Below are positions 16,913 through 24,677 of a DNA stretch of 61,706 bases, piece after piece (the stretch's first letter is position 1; every line of letters starts with the position of its first letter). Location of the stretch: positions 1-61,706 of the forward strand of contig JACABB010000005.1 of assembly GCA_013376985.1 (NCBI GenBank), in the 5' to 3' direction. The position numbers and the translations under genes are program-made. Source of the DNA: Bacteroidales bacterium. Its GTDB lineage: Bacteria > Bacteroidota > Bacteroidia > Bacteroidales > Tenuifilaceae. Below the pieces are notes generated by a model. The model was not told where the DNA came from. It did not search any database and saw only the letters and a program-made list of their open reading frames with translations.

Positions 16913-19195
16913 ATGAACTTACATAAAACTCGAATACTAATAGCTATTGTTTTGGGGATATTATCATCTTCAAGCATATATGCTCAAAAGCTAATACCCT
17001 TTAAGCTACCGGATACTGGTCAAACAACCAGCTACACAACCACCAAAGGCGAAGATGCTGACTTTACCATTAATCCCCCTTCGTTAGTTGATGATGGTAA
17101 TGGAACTATTACCGATTATACAACTGGGTTAATGTGGCAGAAAACTGATGGTGGTGAAATGATCTTTGAGAATGCATCCACATATTGTAATAATTTGGTA
17201 CTTGGAGGTTACGATGATTGGCGACTTCCCACTAGCCATGAACTATTTAGTATCAATAACTATAGTGTTTCAAATCCAGCATTAAACTCAACCTACTTTA
17301 CTACAACTGCGGCTGAGTATTGGTGGTCGAGTGATGTAAGAGCCGATGATGCAACCAGCGTTTGGGTTGTAAATTGGGGAGGTGGTGTTGGAGCACACCC
17401 AAAAACTGAAACAATTAGTGCTGGAGGAACAAAAAAGATGCATGTCCGAGCAGTAAGAAGTCTTTACTCAACCACATTCACTGTTGATCATTTTAAAGAT
17501 AATGGCGATGGAACAATCACCGATAATTATACTGGATTGATATGGCAAAAACTCAAATCAACAAGCACATACACATGGGAAGAGGCATTAGCCTACGCAT
17601 CAGGCTTGTCATTGGCGAATAAAACCGATTGGCGAATTCCAAATGTAAAAGAGCTTTACTCCCTAAACGATGAAAAATTACATGCACCCTCATTCAATAC
17701 CGCATATTTTACAAATATCTCATCAGGAAATTTTTGGTCATCAACCACTTTGCCCAATCAAACAACAAAGGCTTGGGATATAAATGTTGATTATGGAATT
17801 GTCTCATACAATGAGAAAACAGTTAAAGAAAATGTGCTGTTGGTAAGGGGTGGAATGGACAATAATTCCTTGAATTTCAAAGAAGCATTTATAACTGGGG
17901 GCGATTTTTCAATGGGCGACCATTTTGGCTTCGTAGATCCAAGCCACCCAAGCGATGAGCTGCCACTGCATAATGTTAAAGTCAATTCGTTTTATATATC
18001 TAAATATGAGACCACTAATCAACAGTTTCTGGCATTTCTAAACTCATCGCTATTAAGCGGTGCAATTGAAGTAAGAAATAATGCGGTTTATGCAACTGGT
18101 GGTAGCGATATCTACTGCTACACAAACCAGTTTGCATCGTATTACAGTATTGGCTATGATGGAAAGGTGTTTTCGATTGTTGATTTTAGAGCCAACCACC
18201 CAATGGTTGGGGTAATGTGGAGCGGTGCAGCTGCATTTTGCAATTGGCTGAGTGCACAGAATGGCCTTCAATCGTGCTACAATCTTACAACTTGGGTATG
18301 CGATTTTACTAAAAATGGTTATCGGCTTCCAACCGAGGCCGAATGGGAGTATGCAGGGCGTGGAGGACAAACCAACCCTTACTATAATTACCCTTGGGGA
18401 AACGATCAGGATATTACCAAAGCGAATTGGCCCGATTCAAAAGATCCTTACGAAGGAACAACCGAGGCATCATACCCTTTCACAACACCTGTAGGCTTCT
18501 ACGATGGCTCTCTTCACCTAAAATCCGAATATAGCTGGCCGGGGAGTGCTGTTTCATACCAAACTACCAGCGGTGCAAATGCTTTTGGAATTTACGATAT
18601 GGCAGGAAATGTTTGGGAGTTAATTAACGATTGGTATGGTCAAAATTATTATAGCACCAGTCCTTACGATAACCCCAAAGGCCCTGATGTTGGATTCACT
18701 ATGCCCGATGGGAAGCAATATCGCGGAATGCGAGGTGGAAACTGGTACAACGGCTACAACATTACAGGGGGAAGCGTAAACGATGGGCATTCAAGAGTTT
18801 CGAATCGGAATCCATCCTATTACCGTGGGCCACAAGATCCCAACCATCCATGGTATCATATTGGTTTCCGAGTAGCACGAAATTACGATAACTCATCAAC
18901 AGGAATTACTGAAACAAAAGCCAATGGATCTGCGGATATTATTCTTTACCAGAACTTCCCCAATCCATTTAGTTCAACCACAACAATACAGTTTTCTTTA
19001 CTAAAATCGGGTAGTGTAACCCTTAAAGTCTATAATCTATTGGGACAATTGGAGGCAACAATAGTGAATGAACGACTTAATCAAGGGTTGTACAGCTATC
19101 AATTTAATGCCGATAATTTTCCAACAGGAGTTTATTCATACCAACTTCAGATTGATAATCAACAATCAATTAAAAAAATGATAATAATTAAATAG
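16913..19195 (+). CDS. DUF1566 doublet plus FGE-like (SUMF1) domain, T9SS cargo
   Basis: A 760-residue secreted protein. A signal peptide (about 24 residues) is followed by two DUF1566/Lcl-like repeats. Each has GNGTITDYTTGLMWQK or DGTITDNYTGLIWQK, a DWRLPT or DWRIPN motif and a WWSS or FWSS motif (about residues 60-185 and 190-310). A formylglycine-generating-enzyme/SUMF1-like domain follows (about 325-660: GGDFSMGD, YETTNQQFLAFLN, YRLPTEAEWEYA, FGIYDMAGNVWEL, HIGFRVARN). The end is a T9SS domain (QNFPNPFSSTTTIQF to IKKMIIIK). In the FGE domain the RGG segment reads RGGNWYNG with no following cysteine. The paired catalytic cysteines of true FGE are absent, so a binding role is more likely than formylglycine synthesis. 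Confidence 0.83.
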   Translation: MNLHKTRILIAIVLGILSSSSIYAQKLIPFKLPDTGQTTSYTTTKGEDADFTINPPSLVDDGNGTITDYTTGLMWQKTDGGEMIFENASTYCNNLVLGGYDDWRLPTSHELFSINNYSVSNPALNSTYFTTTAAEYWWSSDVRADDATSVWVVNWGGGVGAHPKTETISAGGTKKMHVRAVRSLYSTTFTVDHFKDNGDGTITDNYTGLIWQKLKSTSTYTWEEALAYASGLSLANKTDWRIPNVKELYSLNDEKLHAPSFNTAYFTNISSGNFWSSTTLPNQTTKAWDINVDYGIVSYNEKTVKENVLLVRGGMDNNSLNFKEAFITGGDFSMGDHFGFVDPSHPSDELPLHNVKVNSFYISKYETTNQQFLAFLNSSLLSGAIEVRNNAVYATGGSDIYCYTNQFASYYSIGYDGKVFSIVDFRANHPMVGVMWSGAAAFCNWLSAQNGLQSCYNLTTWVCDFTKNGYRLPTEAEWEYAGRGGQTNPYYNYPWGNDQDITKANWPDSKDPYEGTTEASYPFTTPVGFYDGSLHLKSEYSWPGSAVSYQTTSGANAFGIYDMAGNVWELINDWYGQNYYSTSPYDNPKGPDVGFTMPDGKQYRGMRGGNWYNGYNITGGSVNDGHSRVSNRNPSYYRGPQDPNHPWYHIGFRVARNYDNSSTGITETKANGSADIILYQNFPNPFSSTTTIQFSLLKSGSVTLKVYNLLGQLEATIVNERLNQGLYSYQFNADNFPTGVYSYQLQIDNQQSIKKMIIIK

Positions 19196-19200
19196 GAGGG
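19194..19200 (+). promoter_or_regulatory. Shine-Dalgarno AGGAGGG overlapping the upstream stop
   Basis: The TAG stop of the FGE-like gene (19193-19195) shares its last two bases with AGGAGGG, which lies 8 bases before the ATG at 19209. This suggests coupled translation of the two genes. Confidence 0.7.
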
Positions 19201-19208
19201 CCCATACC

Positions 19209-20888
19209 ATGCTTAGAACACAAATTTCAAAGACATTGCTTGTTATCTTAATGTCTCTGTTTGCTAATACCATGTATGGGCAAACAAAAACTGTTGGATT
19301 AATGCTTAACAATACCTCAAAAGTATTCAATGGGTATACGTTGTTTTCTCCCAAGCAGTATACCGCAACGTATTTGATAAATAACGAGGGACGAGTTGTA
19401 CACAAATGGACAAAAAGTATCTACCCTCCAGGACAATCGGCATACCTGCTTGAGAATGGACACCTCCTTCGTACATGTATGACTACTGGTAAACTAAGCA
19501 GTGGAGGTGGTGAAGGGGGAAGAGTAGAAGAGTATGATTGGGATGGAAACCTAGTGTGGGAATTGGATTATTCCACCGATACCTACATGCAACATCACGA
19601 TATTCATATCCTACCAAATGGCAATATAATAATGCTAGTAATTGAGAAGAAAACCTATGCAGAATGTATTGCCGCAGGTTTTGATCCCAGCAAATTTCAA
19701 CCCGATATTGCCCAGAAAGGAATGATGGTCCCCGATTATATTGTTGAGATAAAGCCAACCTACCCTTCGGGTGGAACAGTTGTGTGGGAATGGCACACAT
19801 GGGATCATCTTATTCAGGATTTCGATAATACCAAACTTAACTACGGAACACCATCAAGCCATCCAGAGCTAATCGATTGTGATGGTGATAAAAGAAATCT
19901 TCCTGCTTTTTGGAATCACATGAACTCCATCGACTACAACGCAACTTTCGATCAAATTGCCGTAAGTGTTCGGGGGAATAGTGAGGTTTGGATTATCGAT
20001 CATAGCACCACAACCGCTCAGGCTGCTGGTCATACAGGAGGTTTAAGGGGGAAAGGTGGCGATTTATTGTATCGTTGGGGAAACCCAGTATGCTATGGGG
20101 CTGGAAATGCAAGTAACCAACGATACTATGAGCAGCACGATGTGGAATGGATTCCAGCTGGTTACCCAGGAGCGGGAAACATGACATGTTTTAATAATGG
20201 CTTAGGTCGTTCATCCCTTTACTCAACGGTTGATGAATTTACACCAAATGTTGATGCCAATGGGAATTACGCTTCGGTAACAGGAACAGCATACAGCCCT
20301 GCAAACTTTACATGGACATACCAAGGAACTATTGCAGCGCCCCTTTATTCGGAGAATATTTCGGGTGCCAATCGTCTGCCGAACGGAAACACTATTATAT
20401 GCTCTGGTACAATTGGCAGATTTATAGAGGTTACTACAACTGGCGAAATTGTTTGGGAGTATATATGCCCTGTTCAAAAAACAGGTCCAATGGTACAAGG
20501 CACTTTACCCGATGCAGATCCTGCTCGGGCAGGCGAAACAATGAACTCAGTTTTTAGGGTTTATAAGTATCCCGTTACCTATGCAGCATTCGTTGGGAGG
20601 GATTTAACACCTGGCGATTTAATTGAGATTAGCCCCACCACTTCTGTTGAGGATAACCCCAGTTCTACAAATGAGATACAGTGCTACCCTAACCCGTTTA
20701 CGAATAGAATAAACTTAAAAAACACAATTGGGCAGGAAACTTTTGAGCTATTTAATACAATAGGAAAAACTGTTTGGGCTGGAATAGCGGTTGAGCAGCA
20801 AGACTTTTCCCTATTAGCCCCTGGGGTTTACTTTTTAAACATTAAATCGTCCAATTCGCTCAAAACAGTAAAACTCATTAAACGCTAA
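19209..20888 (+). CDS. Arylsulfotransferase-family protein, T9SS cargo (second paralogue)
   Basis: A 559-residue secreted ASST-family propeller with the same landmarks as the gene at 15016: NGYTLFSPKQYTATYLINNEGRVVHKW, MQHHDIHILPNGN, HMNSIDYN, EQHDVEWIPAGYPGAGN, RLPNGNTIIC and EIVWEYICP. A signal peptide ends at about residue 25 (MYGQ). The C-terminus (CYPNPFTNRINL to LKTVKLIKR) is a T9SS type A sorting domain. It is the last of five same-strand T9SS-cargo genes. The two ASST paralogues are well diverged, so they may act on different phenolic acceptors or sulfated donors; that is inference. Confidence 0.83.
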   Translation: MLRTQISKTLLVILMSLFANTMYGQTKTVGLMLNNTSKVFNGYTLFSPKQYTATYLINNEGRVVHKWTKSIYPPGQSAYLLENGHLLRTCMTTGKLSSGGGEGGRVEEYDWDGNLVWELDYSTDTYMQHHDIHILPNGNIIMLVIEKKTYAECIAAGFDPSKFQPDIAQKGMMVPDYIVEIKPTYPSGGTVVWEWHTWDHLIQDFDNTKLNYGTPSSHPELIDCDGDKRNLPAFWNHMNSIDYNATFDQIAVSVRGNSEVWIIDHSTTTAQAAGHTGGLRGKGGDLLYRWGNPVCYGAGNASNQRYYEQHDVEWIPAGYPGAGNMTCFNNGLGRSSLYSTVDEFTPNVDANGNYASVTGTAYSPANFTWTYQGTIAAPLYSENISGANRLPNGNTIICSGTIGRFIEVTTTGEIVWEYICPVQKTGPMVQGTLPDADPARAGETMNSVFRVYKYPVTYAAFVGRDLTPGDLIEISPTTSVEDNPSSTNEIQCYPNPFTNRINLKNTIGQETFELFNTIGKTVWAGIAVEQQDFSLLAPGVYFLNIKSSNSLKTVKLIKR

Positions 20889-20915
20889 TAATTTGCCTGT
20901 CTTTAATACGGTGTA

Positions 20916-21128
20916 ATGAGTAAAAAGATTATGAAGGTGAAAATTCTAAAAAAGATATCGATGTTTAACGTGAAAATTCTTCAACAAGAAAAATTGTTAA
21001 AACATTACATCGATAGTAAATGGGAATTCCACGAGGATACATTCATTATCAAAACCAAACTTTTCGATTTTCGGTTCGAGGTGGAACATCTCAAAAAACT
21101 TTTAAAAGAAGCCGAAAGAGTTTCATAG
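20916..21128 (+). CDS. Small hypothetical protein, 70 aa
   Basis: A Lys-rich 70-residue frame beginning 27 bases after the last T9SS-cargo gene and on the same strand. The sequence (MSKKIMKVKILKK..., WEFHEDTFIIKTKLFDFRFEVEHLKKLLKEAE) could form a short alpha/beta unit with a C-terminal amphipathic helix. I recognise no family and see no signal peptide. The start could also be the ATG five codons downstream. Its close spacing suggests it may be the last member of the operon, but it may be spurious. Confidence 0.45.
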   Translation: MSKKIMKVKILKKISMFNVKILQQEKLLKHYIDSKWEFHEDTFIIKTKLFDFRFEVEHLKKLLKEAERVS

Positions 21129-21149
21129 GTTTGAATTAACCAGTTTAGT

Positions 21150-21360
21150 AACGTAAACTCAATGTAAACTGTCATCCTGAGCGGAGCGAAGGATCTTAGA
21201 TGCTTCACTCCGTTCAGCATGGCAAGAAACAGTATGCTAGGGAAACTTCAATCCCTATCCTTAATAGTAATGATGAATTGTAATATGGATCCATTGTCAT
21301 TGACTGCGCCGAGTTCGCAAGCTCGGTTCTGAGCGTAGCTAAGGATCTGTCGTTTCGATT
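21150..21360. repeat. Two dispersed palindromic repeat units
   Basis: This gene-free stretch of about 320 bases holds two units of the GAGCGAAGCGAAGGATCT type. The first (about 21170-21225) runs GTCATCCTGAGCGGAGCGAA... and closes with GCTTCACTCCGTTCAGCATG. The second (about 21295-21350) carries CGAGTTCGCAAGCTCGGTTC and GAGCGTAGCTAAGGATCTG. Both match the interior of the copy B element at 8415-8505. A weak terminal-repeat look-alike (AACGTAAACTCAATGTAAA) begins near 21151. Confidence 0.6.
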
Positions 21361-21450
21361 TAAGAACAAGGAATAACCATTTATGATGCTTCGTGTCTTG
21401 TCCTAAAACGGGTAATTCCCTCCGCTCAGGGCCGGGTTGGAATGGAATCT

Positions 21451-22305
21451 TTACTTTATTGTCAATTTGAATTTCTGAGTAAATTTTTGCGAGGAGAATT
21501 TTTTATTACTGTTTGAACCGCCCATACCCTCTTCGGATCTCATACCCCTGCGATTATGACCACCTGATCCCATTCTCCCGCCACCTCTCATACCTCCACC
21601 TGGTCTCATACCTCCACCCTCTGAGCCTCCTTCAGGCATGCCTTGAGGTCGATTATTTCCAGCAAGATTAGGCCTATTCATCTCATTTACCTCTACTTTC
21701 AGGTTCAAAACACTCATCAAATCTTTCTCCACAAAATTATCTCCAAAATATTCTGTAAATGGGATAATTATGTCATAATACATCTCTTGCTTGTCATTCC
21801 AATCTATTCCAACAAAGACAAAACTGTTTGGATCAACTGAAATAAATCCATTTTCAGTGGCAAAACCTTTTAGTTTAAGGAAAGACTTCTTAAATTTAAA
21901 CTCATTTCGAAGCTTATTCACGTCCTGCTTTCTCATCAATTGAGGCTCTATTTCAGTTGATGGATCTTCATTGTTATTAGGAAGAGGATAACTTATCGAA
22001 GTTTTTATTTTCTTAGTTCCCTTTGATGATAGGTTTACAACCATTCCCGATTTCAAAATCTTCAATTGTTCAAATTTGTCTGTGATCTTAAAACTCAGGT
22101 AAATATTATTGCTATCGTTAGCAATTCTAAAAAACATATTCGTGTTGGAATCGTAAAGATTATAAAGTATTCGACTTTCACTTTCAGCAATATTTCCATT
22201 AACAATTTTTGGCTTTACAGTCCATTCCGATATGGTAATGTCCGATTGGGCAATAGATCTAAGTCCAATCAAGCATAGTACAACTAGCAGGTAATTTGTC
22301 TTCAT
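21451..22305 (-). CDS. Secreted hypothetical protein with Gly/Arg/Met-rich tail
   Basis: A 284-residue protein with a clear signal peptide (MKTNYLLVVLCLIGLRSIAQ). The N-terminal half (about 20-110: ITISEWTVKPKIVNG, MFFRIANDSNNIYLSFKITD) resembles CBM9-like/DOMON-type domains in which a beta-sandwich starts with this pattern. The C-terminal ~60 residues are low complexity, made of GGG, RGGGR, PGGG and GM units, and end in a Lys/Phe-rich strand. I start at the ATG at 22303-22305, since the signal peptide begins there; an in-frame ATG lies four codons upstream. Function unknown. Confidence 0.7.
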   Translation of the reverse strand: MKTNYLLVVLCLIGLRSIAQSDITISEWTVKPKIVNGNIAESESRILYNLYDSNTNMFFRIANDSNNIYLSFKITDKFEQLKILKSGMVVNLSSKGTKKIKTSISYPLPNNNEDPSTEIEPQLMRKQDVNKLRNEFKFKKSFLKLKGFATENGFISVDPNSFVFVGIDWNDKQEMYYDIIIPFTEYFGDNFVEKDLMSVLNLKVEVNEMNRPNLAGNNRPQGMPEGGSEGGGMRPGGGMRGGGRMGSGGHNRRGMRSEEGMGGSNSNKKFSSQKFTQKFKLTIK

Positions 22306-22432
22306 GTTGCAAATCATTAAATAGATTAAAACCTAATTCATTACGAATAAAGAGGCAAGATAAGACTGTATTAAACAAAATTCTTGATTAACTAGAAGTA
22401 TTTCAAGATTGTATAGACAAATAACCTTTATT

Positions 22433-22545
22433 AATCTACCCACGCTCATCGGTAGATTGCTTTTAGAGAACTCACAAAACCTGTCCCGATGCTTTTTATC
22501 GGGAAAACCTTTTTTCGTACTCTTCTATCAAAAAAAAGTACAAAG
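22433..22545. repeat. Cluster of short hairpins
   Basis: Two perfect stems follow each other: AATCTACC (22433-22440) / GGTAGATT (22451-22458) and TCCCGAT (22484-22490) / ATCGGGA (22498-22504). After these comes a degenerate copy of the GTACTTTTTT/AAAAAAGTAC palindrome found at 23785. They lie in a gene-poor 750-base stretch and look like repeat debris. Confidence 0.5.
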
Positions 22546-22755
22546 AAAGTTTTATTAAGAGTCTAATCTCTTTTAGAACTCTTTTGATTTAAGAACAAGG
22601 ATCAACGATTTTTGATATTTGATGTATACGTAGTCAGCTTGTTTCCCTGTAATCTTCTAAAATCTATATTCATTATTCCTTGTTCGAGATTCATAGGCAC
22701 CCTCCCAATCCAAATTTTTCCTACATTTGTTTCCACTGAACAGAAAGCACACCCC

Positions 22756-22851
22756 ATGACCATAAAGCTCACCCGCAAGCAGCGCATAATAGTCCGAAGC
22801 TCCGATGATGTATTCAAAATAATGAAGGAGATCCTCATGGAGAACCAATAG
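22756..22851 (+). pseudogene. N-terminal remnant of a RadC/JAB-domain protein
   Basis: A 31-codon frame (MTIKLTRKQRIIVRSSDDVF, then KIMKEILMENQ) closely resembles the first ~30 residues of Bacteroidota RadC-like JAB proteins, which begin MxVKLTKEQKIKVxNSxDVYxIMQxxL. It stops where the catalytic domain should begin. It is preceded by a promoter-like CCTACATTTG. It appears to be the truncated start of a lost gene. Confidence 0.55.
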
Positions 22852-22907
22852 AAAAGATTATAGAATATACGGGATTAAAGAAAAGGGAGATAGAAAAGAT
22901 AAAATAA
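22839..22907 (+). pseudogene. C-terminal remnant of an Rpn-type nuclease/transposase
   Basis: In another frame, overlapping the end of the RadC-like remnant, the codons read GEPIEKIIEYTGLKKREIEK followed by IK and a stop. This is the typical closing motif of Rpn/PD-(D/E)XK transposase-like proteins (SIEKIxEYTGLSxEEIEKL). No upstream domain remains. It suggests a deletion junction between two lost genes. Confidence 0.4.
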
Positions 22908-23059
22908 GTCTAACCCAGAACCAATTAATGACTATTTGTTTTACTTACCTTTATGATAACAATTACTAAAAGGTACACAATATATTCCAATATGGGTGTG
23001 TATATGTACTTTTAGTACATGTATAGACGAGTTCAGTAATTTTTAAAAGAGATAATATT

Positions 23060-23479
23060 ATGAACATCTTAGAGAAGCAAATATTTATACTTAAACAATT
23101 GAGGGAATTAGGTGCTAATATTCAACCTGTAAGCACTCATGATTTTCAGGATAACATTTTGATGAAAAAGTTAAAACCTGAAGAAATAAAAACATGTCTA
23201 TCATTACTTGAAAAAAGTGACTTTATTAAAACAGAAAGCAATTCAAAATTTTCAGGAATATATGCAACTTTCATCACCGACGAAGGGATGGAAGAAATTG
23301 AGAGATATGAGAATAAAATAAGAAATGAAAGGCAATTAGAAGGAGTTCAAAAACAGCAAACATTGATGAATAAAAGAATGCTTTACATGACAATCATTTT
23401 AGCTATAGGAGCATCAATAGCTTCGATATATTATATTATTCAGATCATACTGGCTTTCTGTTGTCATTGTCATAATTGA
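23060..23479 (+). CDS. Hypothetical protein with C-terminal membrane anchor
   Basis: A 139-residue protein with no family recognised. Residues 1-90 are mostly helical and end in ITDEGMEEIERYE, a pattern common in winged-helix-like DNA-binding modules. This is followed by a charged linker, a transmembrane helix (about 108-132: MLYMTIILAIGASIASIYYIIQ) and a short CCHCH tail. A tail-anchored cytoplasmic domain is the simplest reading. The flanking region is rich in repeats, so it may belong to accessory DNA. Confidence 0.55.
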   Translation: MNILEKQIFILKQLRELGANIQPVSTHDFQDNILMKKLKPEEIKTCLSLLEKSDFIKTESNSKFSGIYATFITDEGMEEIERYENKIRNERQLEGVQKQQTLMNKRMLYMTIILAIGASIASIYYIIQIILAFCCHCHN

Positions 23480-23492
23480 ACGACCCCCGGCT

Positions 23493-23547
23493 GGGCGAAG
23501 ATTAGCGAAGCGTATCTTCGCCCTAACTAAACAGCGGTCCTGACCGC
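23493..23547. repeat. Two tandem hairpins after the membrane-anchored protein gene
   Basis: GGGCGAAGAT (23493-23502) pairs with ATCTTCGCCC (23514-23523), and GCGGT-CCTG-ACCGC (23534-23547) forms a second stem. There is no U-run, so a repeat or transcript-end structure is possible but not a classic terminator. Confidence 0.5.
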
Positions 23548-23559
23548 ATCAATTCAAAA

Positions 23560-23652
23560 CAATAATATTAAACCACCCTGTGTTTGTTTTTTATCACATA
23601 CCACACCCCGCATTGCAAACGGGGTTATTCACATTTAATCCCTTTGGGATTA
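23560..23652 (+). repeat. ~90-bp direct repeat, copy 1
   Basis: Starts CAATAATATTAAACCACC and ends TTTAATCCCTTTGGGATTA. Inside it are two palindromes, CCCCG-CATTGCAAA-CGGGG and AATCCC-TTT-GGGATT. About 80 percent identical to 23889-23977. The gap from 23480 to 24183 (about 700 bases) holds these repeats and no gene I can support. Confidence 0.65.
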
Positions 23653-23784
23653 AAAATAAAAAATTCCAATCTCGTAAAGAGATCGTAATTTTTAACAAAG
23701 ATTGTTTTGTCAGCGGGCGGCCTGAAGATATGGCGAGCCTGAGAAAGCCTGTGGGCAGGAGCATCATATCTTCTTGATTTTTTG

Positions 23785-23810
23785 GTACTTTTTTATCAAG
23801 AAAAAAGTAC
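23785..23810. repeat. Perfect 10-bp palindrome
   Basis: GTACTTTTTT (23785-23794) and AAAAAAGTAC (23801-23810) flank ATCAAG. A degenerate relative lies near 22518-22543. Confidence 0.55.
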
Positions 23811-23888
23811 GGAAAGTTCCATCTATTCCTCTATTCTTTGTCTGCATAGTATTCAAACAAAAAACTGCTCTTGCATAATTCATTATAC

Positions 23889-23977
23889 CAATAATATTCA
23901 ACCACTCCGTAGTTGTTTTTTCATGCTACGCCCCGCATTGCATACGGGGTTATTCACATTTAACCCCTTCGGGATTA
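23889..23977 (+). repeat. ~90-bp direct repeat, copy 2
   Basis: Same layout as 23560-23652, with compensating changes in the palindromes: CCCCG-CATTGCATA-CGGGG is kept and AACCCC-TTC-GGGATT is changed. It lies in the same orientation 329 bases downstream. Confidence 0.65.
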
Positions 23978-24183
23978 TATGGCTGAAATCTCCACGTAAA
24001 TTAATTGAATAAATTCGGTTTCAAGACTGGATTGTTATTGTTATTTTCCTAATCGCTTTTCCAACACATATATTTTGGTCTGAAAATTGTCATCTATAAA
24101 ATATTATTCATAAAATTTAGGGTAAATACTTTTCAAGTTGTAATAGTAACAAAAGCAAAGAACAACAATTAAAAATTACGATT

Positions 24184-24600
24184 ATGAAATCGATTAGAAG
24201 AATTTCAGTTTTAATAATGATTTTGTTTTCTCTTATTACATCAAGTGTACTTGCTCAAGAAGGGAGAGAAAGACACCCAAATAGAAGAGTTGTGGTTGAA
24301 AGAAAGAGGCATCACTTTTTTAGGCGAGCAGTAATTTATCACCCATATTGGGCACCAAGGGTTAACTACAGGCATCGTTGGGTTTATTTCCCACGATACA
24401 ATTTCTACTGGGACAATTTCCATAATGTATATATTTATAGAACAGGTACAATCTGGGTTACAAGCACAAATGCTCCTCAAGAGATTGAGAAAGTTGACCT
24501 GTCATCAGTAAAGAAAGTTGAGCTAAACGAAGATAATGATGCAAAAGATGCAATACAGAACAATAATGATGAACACAAATCCGTTTATAAGGCAGATTAG
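24184..24600 (+). CDS. Secreted basic/aromatic hypothetical protein
   Basis: A 138-residue protein. The signal peptide (to about residue 24, VLAQ) is followed by a His/Arg/Tyr/Trp-rich segment (ERKRHHFFRRAVIYHPYWAP, NYRHRWVYFPRYNFYWDNF) and an acidic C-terminus. The aromatic-basic pattern is seen in small Bacteroidota envelope proteins of unknown role. It is a monocistronic unit ended by a shared terminator at 24621-24651. No function can be named. Confidence 0.65.
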   Translation: MKSIRRISVLIMILFSLITSSVLAQEGRERHPNRRVVVERKRHHFFRRAVIYHPYWAPRVNYRHRWVYFPRYNFYWDNFHNVYIYRTGTIWVTSTNAPQEIEKVDLSSVKKVELNEDNDAKDAIQNNNDEHKSVYKAD

Positions 24601-24620
24601 GTTAAATAGTAGTTAGTAGC

Positions 24621-24651
24621 AAAAAAGTCTGGCCGAAGCCAGACTTTTTTG
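24621..24651. terminator. Bidirectional intrinsic terminator
   Basis: AAAAAAGTCTGGC (24621-24633) and GCCAGACTTTTTT (24638-24650) form a 13-bp stem with a CGAA loop. The A/T ends give a U-run on both strands, serving the convergent genes on either side. Confidence 0.85.
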
Positions 24652-24677
24652 TTACAGAATATTTAGAGTAGTTATTC

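Noticed and set aside
16913-19195. Annotation as a sulfatase-maturing formylglycine-generating enzyme
   Set aside because: The catalytic cysteine pair is missing and no sulfatase gene is in the window.
23785-23810. CRISPR-like array in the 23.5-24.0 kb repeat region
   Set aside because: Only two repeat copies of about 90 bp are present, there is no regular spacer pattern and no cas gene.
23580-24012. Two short plus-strand frames in the repeat region
   Set aside because: Both are translations of the ~90-bp direct repeats (shared ...LQTGLFTFNPFGI), so repeat structure explains them better than genes.
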